DNA of 56,425 nt, taken from Rhizobium giardinii bv. giardinii H152. GTDB lineage: Bacteria > Pseudomonadota > Alphaproteobacteria > Rhizobiales > Rhizobiaceae. Position 1 is the stretch's first letter; each line of letters begins with the position of its first letter. The notes beneath the pieces were generated by a model. The model was given only the letters and a program-made list of their open reading frames with translations, was not told the origin of the DNA and made no database searches. Of this stretch, positions 42,879 through 50,898 are shown piece after piece. The stretch spans positions 8,995-65,419 of the forward strand of contig NZ_KB902686.1 in assembly GCF_000379605.1 (NCBI RefSeq), read 5' to 3'. The translations under genes were made by a program, and so were the position numbers.

Positions 42879-43354
42879 GATGATCCCCTTTCCTGAGGGC
42901 TGTCTGACGTCACCAATCTTGCTTGGTCCGGCGTCGTTTCGATGAGTGGAACATAGATGGTTCAATCGGTTTAAAACAGTGACAATCCCTCGCACCACCT
43001 ATGCACTGGGCGCATGGAACGTTATTTTTTGCACGGAAAGCTCTTTTTCAAGCAGCGGCATCAAAATCCTTCCCGAGGGGTGACTTGTTTCTGGTCATTG
43101 ATCTGCCATCACTTCGGCTATACATCGGACTGATCGCTACATGCGACTTCCATACGGTTAGACAACTCGCATTCGCGCGAAAGCGGCAGGACGTTGTCAG
43201 CCTGCCGGTCACACCTTCTTCACGTCTTTCCAGATCGGGCTGTCGTCTGCGGATCCGCCATGATGAAATCGAAGCTGCGTGGTTACAGTTCGCCGAAGCC
43301 ATTTGTCGTGGAACAGCCTAACAGCCACCCTTAGTCCGGCCGGATCGATCGCGG
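42879..43354. other. Divergent regulatory region; possible RpoE2-type promoter without a gene
   Basis: Upstream region shared by the DUF1127 gene (minus) and genes to the right. On the plus strand GGAAC (42948-42952) is followed after 16 bp by GTTT, an imperfect general-stress promoter. An open frame at 43001-43321 follows it but resembles no family and has no good ribosome binding site; a non-coding transcript is equally possible. Confidence 0.35.
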
Positions 43355-43379
43355 GGAACAGATCTCGCTAATATACGTT
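43355..43379 (+). promoter_or_regulatory. RpoE2/EcfG general stress promoter of the DUF982 gene
   Basis: GGAAC (43355-43359), 16 bp, CGTT (43376-43379) is a perfect match to the GGAAC-N16/17-CGTT consensus of the alphaproteobacterial general stress sigma factor. The start codon is 28 bp further on. Confidence 0.8.
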
Positions 43380-43406
43380 TGTGGGAAGCCTGACTGCGAG
43401 GACGCC

Positions 43407-43646
43407 ATGATCAGCATATGGGATGCAAACGTTGAGTTGAGGATAGATGAGCGCTTTCACGTGATCAGGAGCGCTCGAGAGGCAGTCGCATTCCTGAAGA
43501 GATACTGGCCAGAGACAAAGAGCGCGAGTTACGCAAAAGCGCGGAAGGCATGCCTGGACGCGGCGAAGGGGATTGTCCCTGGCGCGGAAGCGCGTGTCGC
43601 GTTTGAGGCTGCGGCGAAGGAGGCTGGCATCCTGCGACAAAATTGA
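43407..43646 (+). CDS. DUF982 family small protein
   Basis: The 79-residue protein shows the DUF982 pattern: a beta start (IWDANVELRI), VIRSAREAVAFLKRYWPE, then SASYAKARKACLDAAKGIVPGAEARVAFEAAAKEAGI. The family is common in Rhizobiales, of unknown function and often stress-induced. A consensus RpoE2 promoter just upstream supports membership of the general stress response. It is cytoplasmic with no catalytic motif. Confidence 0.9.
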   Translation: MISIWDANVELRIDERFHVIRSAREAVAFLKRYWPETKSASYAKARKACLDAAKGIVPGAEARVAFEAAAKEAGILRQN

Positions 43647-43753
43647 TGTCGCTCCGTTGCCGTTGCTTGGCCAGCGACGCAGCGACGGCATTCAATCGTC
43701 TCCAGGGGAAAGAGTCTTATGTAGAGGGCAGTGTCGTTCACGGCCTTCCGATC

Positions 43754-43778
43754 GGAACAATGATGCGGCTGGTTGGTT
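43754..43778 (+). promoter_or_regulatory. RpoE2/EcfG-type promoter of the proline-rich peptide gene
   Basis: GGAAC (43754-43758), 16 bp, GGTT (43775-43778) fits the general stress promoter with one change in the -10 element. The start codon is 30 bp downstream. Confidence 0.7.
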
Positions 43779-43807
43779 GACGGAGATCAAAGAAGGAAGA
43801 AACGACG

Positions 43808-43984
43808 ATGACTATCCCCGTAAACCCAGGGCCTGATTTTCCGGGGCCAACACCGCCCGTCCCGCCGCTCGATCAGCCGAACCCGACTCCCGATGAGCCC
43901 GATCCTGACCGGCTGCCGGATGACAAACCCGAACCAAATCCGGACCTGCCGAGCATTGGCGATGTTTTGAGAGACCTAAGCTGA
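43808..43984 (+). CDS. Proline- and aspartate-rich 58-residue protein
   Basis: This short acidic protein contains about one third proline (PGPDFPGPTPPVPPL, then repeated PNP/DEP/PDP units) and ends SIGDVLRDLS. It has no signal peptide or membrane segment. An AAGGA site and an RpoE2-type promoter precede the ATG at 43808, so it is probably a real stress-induced gene although shorter than usual cut-offs. It may be an unstructured protein that binds partners or protects the cell on drying; the function is unknown. Confidence 0.65.
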   Translation: MTIPVNPGPDFPGPTPPVPPLDQPNPTPDEPDPDRLPDDKPEPNPDLPSIGDVLRDLS

Positions 43985-44348
43985 ACTGGCAGATCGACGG
44001 TTGCATCCACACGCCTGAGGGTGGTGGGCACATACCGCCCTGCGTGACGGCATTTACGTCTTTTTTCCGGCGACAGCGACTCTCCTTCCGAGCCCTCTTC
44101 AAGGCGACGCTGAATTCAGCGCCTTTTGCGACGAACATCACGCTTTTTCACTGCAGGACTCCTGTGAGGTTGCTCTCGTGAGAAACGCACCCGAACGTCA
44201 AAAGATACATGCGAATCAAGCCGCTAATCGCGGCTTGCAATGCAGGAAGCGCGCCACGGCCAAGCATTTGAAAAATGAATCGTTTTGAAACGGAACGATT
44301 CGCCCGGTGATTCGGTTGAATCGCGGTGGCGTCGGGAGTGGTGGTGTC
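43985..44348 (+). promoter_or_regulatory. Ku operon leader with RpoE2-type promoter at 44292-44317
   Basis: In this 364-bp intergenic region the clear signal is GGAAC (44292-44296), 17 bp, GGTT (44314-44317), a general stress promoter. Transcription would begin near 44325, which excludes a GTG at 44307 and supports the ATG at 44349 as the start of the Ku gene. The rest (43985-44290) holds nothing recognised. Confidence 0.7.
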
Positions 44349-45245
44349 ATGGTTGCCCCAAGAGCGAATTGGAAAGGCTCCGTTAAGTTCGGGGAGGTCA
44401 CCTGCCCGGTGGCACTCTACACCGCCGCGTCCTCGTCCGAGCGCATCGCATTCAATACCCTCAATCGTAAAACCGGAAACCGGGTCAAGCGGGAGTTCGT
44501 GGACAGTGAAACGGGTGACCCCGTCGAGCGCGACGATCAAGTCAAAGGTTACGAAATTGAGAACGGTCAGTACATAGTACTTGAACCAGAGGAGGTCGCG
44601 GCTGCAGTGCCTGACAGTGACAAAACTTTGAAAATCGAGGCTTTCATTCCCTGCTCGCAGATCGATACGACGTATTTTGACAAGCCCTACTATTTGGCCC
44701 CCGACAAGATGGGCACGGATGCCTTTGTACTTCTGCGCGATGGCATGAAAAAGGAAAAAGTCGCTGCCATTGCCCGCACCGTTCTCTTCCGCAGGATGCG
44801 CACCGTCCTCATCCGCGCGCAAGGCAAAGGCCTCATCGCCAACACTCTCAACTTTGATTATGAGGTCCGTTCATCGGAAAAAGCGTTCGAGGAAATGCCT
44901 GACCTCAAGATCGAAGGCGAAATGCTCGAGCTTGCGCAACACATCATCGGCACCAAGAAGGGCAGTTTCGATGCGCGCACATTCGACGACCGCTACGAGG
45001 CAGCCGTTGCCGAACTGGTGAAAGCCAAGATCGAGGGCCGTTCGCTGCCGAAGAGGAAGATACCAGTGGCCTCGAAGCCGAGCGACCTCCTGCAGGCGCT
45101 GCGCGAAAGTGCTGGCATGGGCGCGAAAGCGGCCAAACCGAAACGCACCGCTGCCAACGCCAACAAGGGTGCTGCTCGTCAGAAAGCGGCAAAACCGGCG
45201 GAGAAGCCCAAGCCCGCCGCGGCGCGCCCGCGGCGAGCGGGTTAG
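44349..45245 (+). CDS. ku: Ku DNA end-binding protein (NHEJ), first copy
   Basis: The 298-residue protein has a full bacterial Ku core: RANWKGSVKFGEVTCPVALYTAAS at the start, NTLNRKTGNRVKREFVDSETGDPVERDDQVKGYE, and YFDKPYYLAPDKMGTDAFVLLRDGMKKEK. The last ~45 residues are a Lys/Ala/Pro-rich tail (AKPKRTAANANKGAARQKAAKPAEKPKPAAARP), typical of Ku tails that bind DNA or recruit ligase. Ku forms a ring on double-strand ends and recruits LigD. An RpoE2-type promoter suggests induction in stress or stationary phase. The second Ku and a ligase gene follow. Confidence 0.93.
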   Translation: MVAPRANWKGSVKFGEVTCPVALYTAASSSERIAFNTLNRKTGNRVKREFVDSETGDPVERDDQVKGYEIENGQYIVLEPEEVAAAVPDSDKTLKIEAFIPCSQIDTTYFDKPYYLAPDKMGTDAFVLLRDGMKKEKVAAIARTVLFRRMRTVLIRAQGKGLIANTLNFDYEVRSSEKAFEEMPDLKIEGEMLELAQHIIGTKKGSFDARTFDDRYEAAVAELVKAKIEGRSLPKRKIPVASKPSDLLQALRESAGMGAKAAKPKRTAANANKGAARQKAAKPAEKPKPAAARPRRAG

Positions 45246-45260
45246 TTGGAGGATATTGCC

Positions 45261-46070
45261 GTGGCAGTTCGTCCCTACTGGAAAGGCTATCTCAAGCTCT
45301 CGCTGGTCACCTGCCCGGTGCAAATGATGCCAGCCACCTCGGAGAACGAGAAGGTCCGTTTCCATACCCTGAACCGCGAGACCCAAAACCGTGTTGTCAG
45401 CCGTTACGTGGATTCGGTCACCGGGAAAGAAGTAAAGGAGGAAGACGAAGTCAAAGGCTATCAGCGTGGCGAAAACGAATACATTATTCTGGAGGATGAA
45501 GAGCTCGAGAATGTCGCGCTGGACAGCACAAAAACGATCGACATCTCCACCTTTACGCAGCGCGACAGCATCGAGTGGATCTGGCTGGACACCCCCTACT
45601 ACCTTTCCCCAAACGACCCTGTGGGCCAGGAAGCCTTCTCCGTCATTCGTGACGCCATGGCGTCCCAGGACATGGTGGGCATCTCCCGGCTGGTCATCAC
45701 CCGTCGTGAACGCGCCGTCATGCTGGAGCCGCGCGGCAAGGGTATTGTTCTTTGGACGTTGCGCTATGGTGACGAGGTCAGGGATGAAGAAACCTATTTC
45801 GAGGGTATTGGCGATGACAACGCCGATCCCGAGATGATGCCACTCATCCAGCAACTGATTAAAAAGCAGACGCAGGACTGGACGCCCAAATTGGTCATCG
45901 ACCCGGTGCAGGACCGGCTGCTAGACATCATCGACGCAAAGAAGAAGGCACTCAAGAAGCCGTCGAAGAGCAAGACCAAACCCGCATCGTCGCCAGCTCC
46001 GAACAATGTGGTCAACATCATGGACGCGTTGCGCAAGTCGGTTGCGGCGGAAAGCCGGTCTGGCAAATGA
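45261..46070 (+). CDS. ku: Ku DNA end-binding protein (NHEJ), second copy
   Basis: The 269-residue protein is a second Ku: RPYWKGYLKLSLVTCPVQMMPATS, HTLNRETQNRVVSRYVDSVTGKEVKEEDEVKGY and WLDTPYYLSPNDPVGQEAFSVIRDAM. Its basic tail is shorter (AKKKALKKPSKSKTKP) and is followed by VVNIMDALRKSV. GTG 45261 is preferred because TTGGAGG lies just upstream; TTG 45246 would use that site as codons. Diverged tandem Ku genes may form heterodimers, as shown for some S. meliloti Ku pairs. It overlaps the ligase gene by 4 bp. Confidence 0.92.
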   Translation: MAVRPYWKGYLKLSLVTCPVQMMPATSENEKVRFHTLNRETQNRVVSRYVDSVTGKEVKEEDEVKGYQRGENEYIILEDEELENVALDSTKTIDISTFTQRDSIEWIWLDTPYYLSPNDPVGQEAFSVIRDAMASQDMVGISRLVITRRERAVMLEPRGKGIVLWTLRYGDEVRDEETYFEGIGDDNADPEMMPLIQQLIKKQTQDWTPKLVIDPVQDRLLDIIDAKKKALKKPSKSKTKPASSPAPNNVVNIMDALRKSVAAESRSGK

Positions 46071-47113
46071 GCAGACGTGCTAAACTGCTACAGCAAGACG
46101 ACCAGGTCGCCAAGTCTCGGTTGCGCTCGCGCCGCGACGAGGCACAACCCAACCTTCCATTCGATCCCATGCCGGAGCGCATCGAGCCATGTCTGGCGTT
46201 GCTGAAGACAACAGCACCGGCGGGCGGAGAGTGGGCCTTTGAGGTGAAATGGGACGGGTATAGGCTCGCTATCCATATTGAGCCGGCGCGTGTGCGCCTC
46301 ATCACGCGCGGCGGCCACGACTGGACCCATCGCTTCCCGGCGATCGCCGCCGCCGCAAGTCAGCTTGGTGTCGCGACAGCTATCTTGGACGGAGAAGCCG
46401 TTGTTCTGGATGAACAAGGTCGATCTGATTTCGGGGCCCTGCAACGCTCGCTCGGCGGACGGGGCGGCAAGCGGACGTCGACGGAATCCATCTTCTATGC
46501 CTTCGACCTTCTTTATTTCGACGGTCATGATCTGACGCGGACAGAGCTCTCGGTCCGACGGCACCTTCTCGAGGACCTGATCGAGGGGGCCAGCGGCGCG
46601 ATCCAGCTGTCGGAGGAAGTGGGTGGTGATGGTGCCAGGCTTCTGGAGAATGCATGCGCCATCGGACTGGAAGGTATCGTCGCCAAGCACCGCGCCAGCA
46701 TTTACCGCTCGGGTCGCACCGGCGACTGGGTGAAGATCAAATGTGTGCAAAGTGAGAGCTTCATAGTTGTCGGATATGAGCAATCGGCCTCGGCGCGCGG
46801 CGGAATCGGCAGCTTGCTCCTTGCCGGCCGAAACGGAGACGATTGGGTCTATGTCGGCTCGGTCGGAACCGGGTTTAACACGAAGGATGCCGAGTACCTG
46901 CACAAGGCGCTCGACAAGCTCGAGACAAAACAACCGATCGTGCCGCTCAAGGGCAAGAACCTCGTCTTCACTCTGCCGACTCTGATCGCGGAAATCGAAT
47001 TTCGTGGCTGGACCAAGGACGGTAATTTGCGCCATGCATCCTATAAAGGCCTGCGTGAGGTTCAGGATAACGCCGCGGTCTTTGATCTGGTCGAGCGAGC
47101 TGCCCCTCGATAA
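46067..47113 (+). CDS. ligD: ATP-dependent DNA ligase (LigD-type, ligase module only)
   Basis: The 348-residue protein contains the nucleotidyltransferase motif I EVKWDGYRL (nucleophilic Lys near residue 65), motif III IFYAFDLLYFDG, motif IV LEGIVAKHR, motif V DWVKIKC and a C-terminal OB-fold (IVVGYEQSASARGGIGSLLLAGRNGDDWVYVGSVGTGF). The polymerase and phosphoesterase modules of full-length LigD are missing, so it can seal but not process ends alone; another LigD or polymerase elsewhere would be needed. It is translationally coupled to the second Ku gene, so it works in end joining. Confidence 0.92.
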   Translation: MSRRAKLLQQDDQVAKSRLRSRRDEAQPNLPFDPMPERIEPCLALLKTTAPAGGEWAFEVKWDGYRLAIHIEPARVRLITRGGHDWTHRFPAIAAAASQLGVATAILDGEAVVLDEQGRSDFGALQRSLGGRGGKRTSTESIFYAFDLLYFDGHDLTRTELSVRRHLLEDLIEGASGAIQLSEEVGGDGARLLENACAIGLEGIVAKHRASIYRSGRTGDWVKIKCVQSESFIVVGYEQSASARGGIGSLLLAGRNGDDWVYVGSVGTGFNTKDAEYLHKALDKLETKQPIVPLKGKNLVFTLPTLIAEIEFRGWTKDGNLRHASYKGLREVQDNAAVFDLVERAAPR

Positions 47114-47243
47114 TAATAGGGCGCTCGACCCTTGTCAGACCCGGACAATCGCGCCAAGCTGCTGCGGCAGGCGGCCGCGAAACGGGCAGCAAAAGATGAC
47201 AATTGGCTGTCGGCAATCCAAATGCTGCTCATCGCTGCAGCGC

Positions 47244-47744
47244 TCATGGCACATCAACCCGAACCAGTTCGAAGAAATAAATTCGATCATCTTCCTGGAT
47301 CCTCATCGCCCCCATAACCCTGCGATCGTCGATTCGGCGAAAATGATCGACAATGGGCTGGTCGTCATACACCATCGCAGCACTCGGCACGCCCTGGAAA
47401 GAAATTGTTCTCAAGGAAGCCACGGGACCCTTGGCCAGCAGTCCGCGCTGAAGATACGAAAACAGGTTTCTTGCAGCGCGGGTCTTCCCCATCTTGTGGA
47501 GACGGAGCGCGAGGCGAAGCGGTATTTTTGCGGGGTCGATCGGAACCAGTCGCCGATCGTCCAGGCGAAACAGAAGCGCATCCGCACGCATCTCCGGCGT
47601 GAACCGCTTGCCGAACCAGCCGAGGTTTTCCAGCACGCCGTCGAGCGGATGGCCGGAGGGAATGCCCCGACCGGTCCATAGTCCGATCATGTCGCGCGGC
47701 TCGATCGACGGCAAACCTTGAAATACCTGAATCGCTTTCTGCAT
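47244..47744 (-). CDS. GXWXG / DUF4334 domain protein
   Basis: The 166-residue protein has the two-part layout of this family: an N-terminal GXWXG block (MIGLWTGRGIPSGHPLDGVLENLGWFGKRF) and a C-terminal DUF4334 beta-rich part (SFQGVPSAAMVYDDQPIVDHFRRIDDRRVMGAM, then IYFFELVRV). No enzymatic role is established for the family. The gene is convergent with the NHEJ operon. The ribosome binding site upstream of the ATG is weak and no stress promoter was found. Confidence 0.85.
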   Translation of the reverse strand: MQKAIQVFQGLPSIEPRDMIGLWTGRGIPSGHPLDGVLENLGWFGKRFTPEMRADALLFRLDDRRLVPIDPAKIPLRLALRLHKMGKTRAARNLFSYLQRGLLAKGPVASLRTISFQGVPSAAMVYDDQPIVDHFRRIDDRRVMGAMRIQEDDRIYFFELVRVDVP

Positions 47745-47952
47745 CGTTGGCCTGCTGAAGCCGGAGGTTCCTCTTCCGCAATCTACGGCTCCACCCGCGC
47801 GGTATCTGCCCTGTCCTAACCGTTGCTATTTGGAGCGCGCCTTCGGTAGCCACCTCCTCGAGCGAGCTCCTTTTTTTCCAGGCGGCGCTCGTGCTGGTCA
47901 GGTCGTCACCAACTCTTTCAGCGAACCGTGTCGCACCGGCTCCTTTGTTTAC

Positions 47953-48261
47953 CTAACTGCCCGATACGTCGATCGCGCCCGCGACACTGAGACTGCGTTG
48001 GACGGCGTCGATTTGGCCGGCTGCGGTATCCACTGAGACCTCGATCTCGCCTGCGAGTGGAGCGTCACTTCGCGCGCCTTCTTCACGGGAGGCATCACCA
48101 CCCGATGGCTGCGTGCCCGTGGTATTTTGATCTGTCGTAGACTGGATGAAGATGTCGGGCCTTGGGACGCCCTGTCGCTGAACCAGGTGCTCGACGGCAA
48201 GTTCGGCTGCCTCGCGTGTTCGGAAAGTGGCTCTGATCGTGATGATGCTGTCGTCAGCCAT
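47953..48261 (-). CDS. Conserved hypothetical protein, 102 residues
   Basis: The protein begins MADDSIITIRATFRTREAAELAVEHLVQ, with the pattern of a small alpha/beta fold, then a Gln/Thr/Ser-rich linker and EIEVSVDTAAGQIDAVQRSLSVAGAIDV. It resembles small general-stress proteins with a glycine-zipper-free, ferredoxin-like start, but no family name can be assigned. The ATG at 48261 has AGGAG 8 nt upstream, which rules out the longer frame to 48303. No signal peptide or membrane segment. Confidence 0.7.
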   Translation of the reverse strand: MADDSIITIRATFRTREAAELAVEHLVQRQGVPRPDIFIQSTTDQNTTGTQPSGGDASREEGARSDAPLAGEIEVSVDTAAGQIDAVQRSLSVAGAIDVSGS

Positions 48262-48536
48262 GTTGCTTGCTCCTGCTGCATATTGCCAAAAGACCAAACG
48301 CATTTAGAGCCCAGTAGTTTCGTAGAACAGCCGGTCAAGTGAGGACGGCGTGATTGGTCGATCCAGAACGTGCGCGCCGATCACCACGAGGCGACTTCGG
48401 TCGATCCTTGAGGTCGACGATCAATAGCAGCGTTCTGGTCAGGACGCCTGAGGAATTTTTCGGCGCTCGGCGAACCAAGACTGCTCGCGGCAAGCGAACA
48501 GTCACATTGTTCAAAAAATCAGATGCCGAGCGCCAA

Positions 48537-48761
48537 TTAGAGATGTCCTGGACCCGTTTGTTGTTGAGCGAGCGCGTTGTCAGACGAGTTGACACTCGTA
48601 CCTTCGGACCTAGCCAACCGCAACGCCCTCAGGACTTCGGTTTTCCTGCGCCGTGCGATCTCGCTTTCTTCGATGATGGCTTGTGCCTTTTGCTTGCTCT
48701 CGTCAAAAAGCCCGTATGCCGACCCGCCCCTTGGTCGCCGCTTCTTCGCCACTGTTGTCAT
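48537..48761 (-). CDS. Small basic hypothetical protein, 74 residues
   Basis: The protein is basic at the N-terminus (TTVAKKRRPRGGSAYGLFDE) and then mainly helical (SKQKAQAIIEESEIARRRKTEVLRALRLA). AAGGA lies 9 nt before the ATG at 48761; the ATG at 48770 would overlap that site. No family is recognised. Similar small helical, positively charged proteins occur near stress genes in Rhizobiales. Confidence 0.55.
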   Translation of the reverse strand: MTTVAKKRRPRGGSAYGLFDESKQKAQAIIEESEIARRRKTEVLRALRLARSEGTSVNSSDNALAQQQTGPGHL

Positions 48762-49270
48762 TGCGGACATTCCTTTCGTCTCGTCGTTGCCTCAAGGCAC
48801 CGACGCTCGCGGTTTGCTCGGAATGGTTCAACCAACCCTAATATAGCTTCCGCCAAGCGTGCATCTATTAAATTTCATAAGGCTGCAGGAGAATTGGTCC
48901 GATTTTTTACCCGCGATCCCCTTTCGCGGCCCAATTGATAACGATCTGACGAGAGCGTGAACGCGACACTTAAAGACCCACTCTGCTCGTGTCAGTCCCT
49001 GCTCCAGGAGACAGGGGTCAGCATTGAAAATTCTCTCAAGGCGATGGGATCGGAGTGCGCCAAAGGGATCATCCGCGACGGGCAGGCATTGGTGCTACGA
49101 TGAAGTTCAAATCGACCATTTCTGAGGTTTTTGCCCGGGACATGGGTCGACGGCAATTGCCTCACCGGTTTCCCTCGATCCAGCCTCTCCGATCCTCTAT
49201 TACGCCGGTGGATGGACGTGACATAGCCGTCAGTCATCATCTTTCCGGCCAGAGTGCATCTTCGTCCCGC
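48762..49270. other. Intergenic stretch, nothing recognised
   Basis: About 500 bp without a supported gene, RNA or repeat. Short open frames are present on both strands but lack ribosome binding sites and family resemblance. Confidence 0.4.
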
Positions 49271-49495
49271 TCATCCTTCTGTTCCTGGATAGATGCGGCG
49301 CACCGTAACGTGCCAGTCGCCGATATTAAGGCTGCCATGGTTCAAAATCGCCAGAACAATGAGCCGTTTTGCCGGTAGGAAACTCTCCGGCGACTGTCGG
49401 GCGATGATCTCTTCGGCTGCATCGGCGTCAAATACCCCCTCAACAACACTGAGGCCTTCGTGTTGTATAAGGATCTCGTACAGAGGGGAGGTCAT
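49271..49495 (-). CDS. Small hypothetical protein, 74 residues
   Basis: The sequence begins MTSPLYEILIQHEGLSVVEGVFDADAAEEIIA and ends LNIGDWHVTVRRIYP, a plausible small alpha/beta protein. I do not recognise the family. The ATG at 49495 is chosen over a GTG at 49537, though its ribosome binding site is weak. It lies 70 bp downstream of the LOV kinase gene on the same strand and may be cotranscribed with it. Confidence 0.5.
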   Translation of the reverse strand: MTSPLYEILIQHEGLSVVEGVFDADAAEEIIARQSPESFLPAKRLIVLAILNHGSLNIGDWHVTVRRIYPGTEG

Positions 49496-49565
49496 GGTTT
49501 GCTTGCTGTCGGCTTCTATGCTTTTGCTCCGCAGCACCTGTGAATCGGGGCCGCGGGCGACCCCG

Positions 49566-50576
49566 TTAGCCCAACGGCACCTCCATGCGGAGCTCTAACC
49601 CGTTGTCGGTCCAATTTCGCTCCACATGGCCTCTGAGCTGTTTTTCGATGATTGCCGCGATCAGGATCGATCCAAAGCCTTTCTTCGTCTCGATGTTATC
49701 GTTGGGCGCGCCCCGTTCGATCCACTTGAATTTAATCCTGTTGCCATTCGGGATCGCTTTCCATTCAACGTTTATGCGGCCGCGTCGAGAAAGAAGCGCG
49801 CCATGCCGTGCTGCATTGACCGCCAACTCGTGTAGCACCAGTCCGAATGGCTGGACAAAGGGTGCGGGCAGCATGACCACCGGCCCGCTGATCTTCAGTC
49901 GTCGAGTAGCAAATGGTGCGATCTGCTGTCGAACAACCTCTTCCAAACTGATGGCGCTCCACCCACTTTCTGCGAGCAGGGTATGGACGCGGGCGAGTGC
50001 CTGCACGCGCTGCTGGATGGCCGCTGCGTAGAGATGAGGATCGTCAGCCTTACTGAGCCGGACGATGCTTTCCACTATCGCCAATACGTTCTTCGTCCTG
50101 TGATCCACTTCCTTCAACAACCGACGTTCGGAAGCTTCAAGCGCCTCAATTTTCCTCTGTTCGGTGACGTCGATCTGGGAGCCGAAGAAGTACGCCAACG
50201 TTCCGTCATCCGCATGAATCGGACTGATATGAAGCCGGTTCCAGAAAGGGGTACCATCCTTGCGATAGTTGAGTAGCTCGACTGTGGCTTCGCGCTCTTC
50301 AATAAGAGCCGAGCGGATAGCCGCAACGTCAGTCGGTGACGTCCCCTGTCCCTGCAGGATGCGGCAATTGCGACCGATGACTTCCTCCGCCGTGTAGCCG
50401 GTCAGCTCCAGAAACGCCCTGTTCGCGAGGACGATGGGCTGATCATAGTCACTCGCGTCTGCAACCACCATCGGCATCCGGGTGCGTTCAAACGCAAAGG
50501 CGGCGAGTTCCTTCCGGTCGGAAAAGCCTTTGCTGGACGACGCGGAGGGCACATCTCCATGAAGTTCGCTCGACAT
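49566..50576 (-). CDS. LOV-domain HWE-family sensor histidine kinase (blue-light sensor)
   Basis: The 336-residue protein has an N-terminal PAS/LOV domain and a C-terminal HWE kinase, no membrane segment. The LOV signature GRNCRILQGQG contains Cys71, which in LOV domains forms the photo-adduct with FMN; NYRKDGTPFWNRLHISPI and the following Gln/Ile strand fit too. The kinase shows the phospho-acceptor His159 (EVDHRTKN), VLHELAVNAARHGAL and the FKWIERG motif with Trp and Glu of the HWE family. Numbering uses ATG 50576 (TTG at 50594 is the alternative). HWE kinases often feed the PhyR/NepR general stress pathway, so light may act on the nearby stress genes; this is inference. Confidence 0.88.
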   Translation of the reverse strand: MSSELHGDVPSASSSKGFSDRKELAAFAFERTRMPMVVADASDYDQPIVLANRAFLELTGYTAEEVIGRNCRILQGQGTSPTDVAAIRSALIEEREATVELLNYRKDGTPFWNRLHISPIHADDGTLAYFFGSQIDVTEQRKIEALEASERRLLKEVDHRTKNVLAIVESIVRLSKADDPHLYAAAIQQRVQALARVHTLLAESGWSAISLEEVVRQQIAPFATRRLKISGPVVMLPAPFVQPFGLVLHELAVNAARHGALLSRRGRINVEWKAIPNGNRIKFKWIERGAPNDNIETKKGFGSILIAAIIEKQLRGHVERNWTDNGLELRMEVPLG

Positions 50577-50898
50577 GTTGTCTTCGACTGACAATCAGAA
50601 AGTCCTCCGCTTTTGCTCAGCGGATCAACGCACTAGACGCGCCTTTGTTCATGTCAATCCATTCGGTACGACACATTCATTAGCAGGGTGCGGTGGCGCT
50701 TTAGCGGACCCGCGCAAACAACCCGCGGAGGTCAGCTCCCCACCTCGATCGACGCCCCGGGCCGCGGCGCTGATTTCGACGAATCGCCTCGTACTGGTTT
50801 GTTCAGCTATCGGTTTTAAAGAAATCGATCCAGTGCGCGCGTCGGACATGTTAAAATGAGGGAAGAGCGTGGCTTAGGCAAGCACTGGGGAACGGCAA
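50577..50898. other. Divergent promoter region between two HWE kinase genes
   Basis: About 320 bp with no gene. No GGAAC-type stress promoter or clear palindrome was found; promoters for both kinases must lie here. Confidence 0.4.

Noticed and set aside
43001..43321. 106-codon open frame downstream of the DUF1127 promoter region
   Set aside because: No good ribosome binding site, no family, unusual composition; kept only as a possibility linked to the promoter-like GGAAC site.
47132..47317. Short gene after the ligase
   Set aside because: The 61-codon frame overlaps the convergent DUF4334 gene and has no recognisable product.
48354..48938. 194-codon plus-strand frame
   Set aside because: It overlaps the small basic minus-strand gene in antisense and its product is Arg/Cys-rich without family resemblance.
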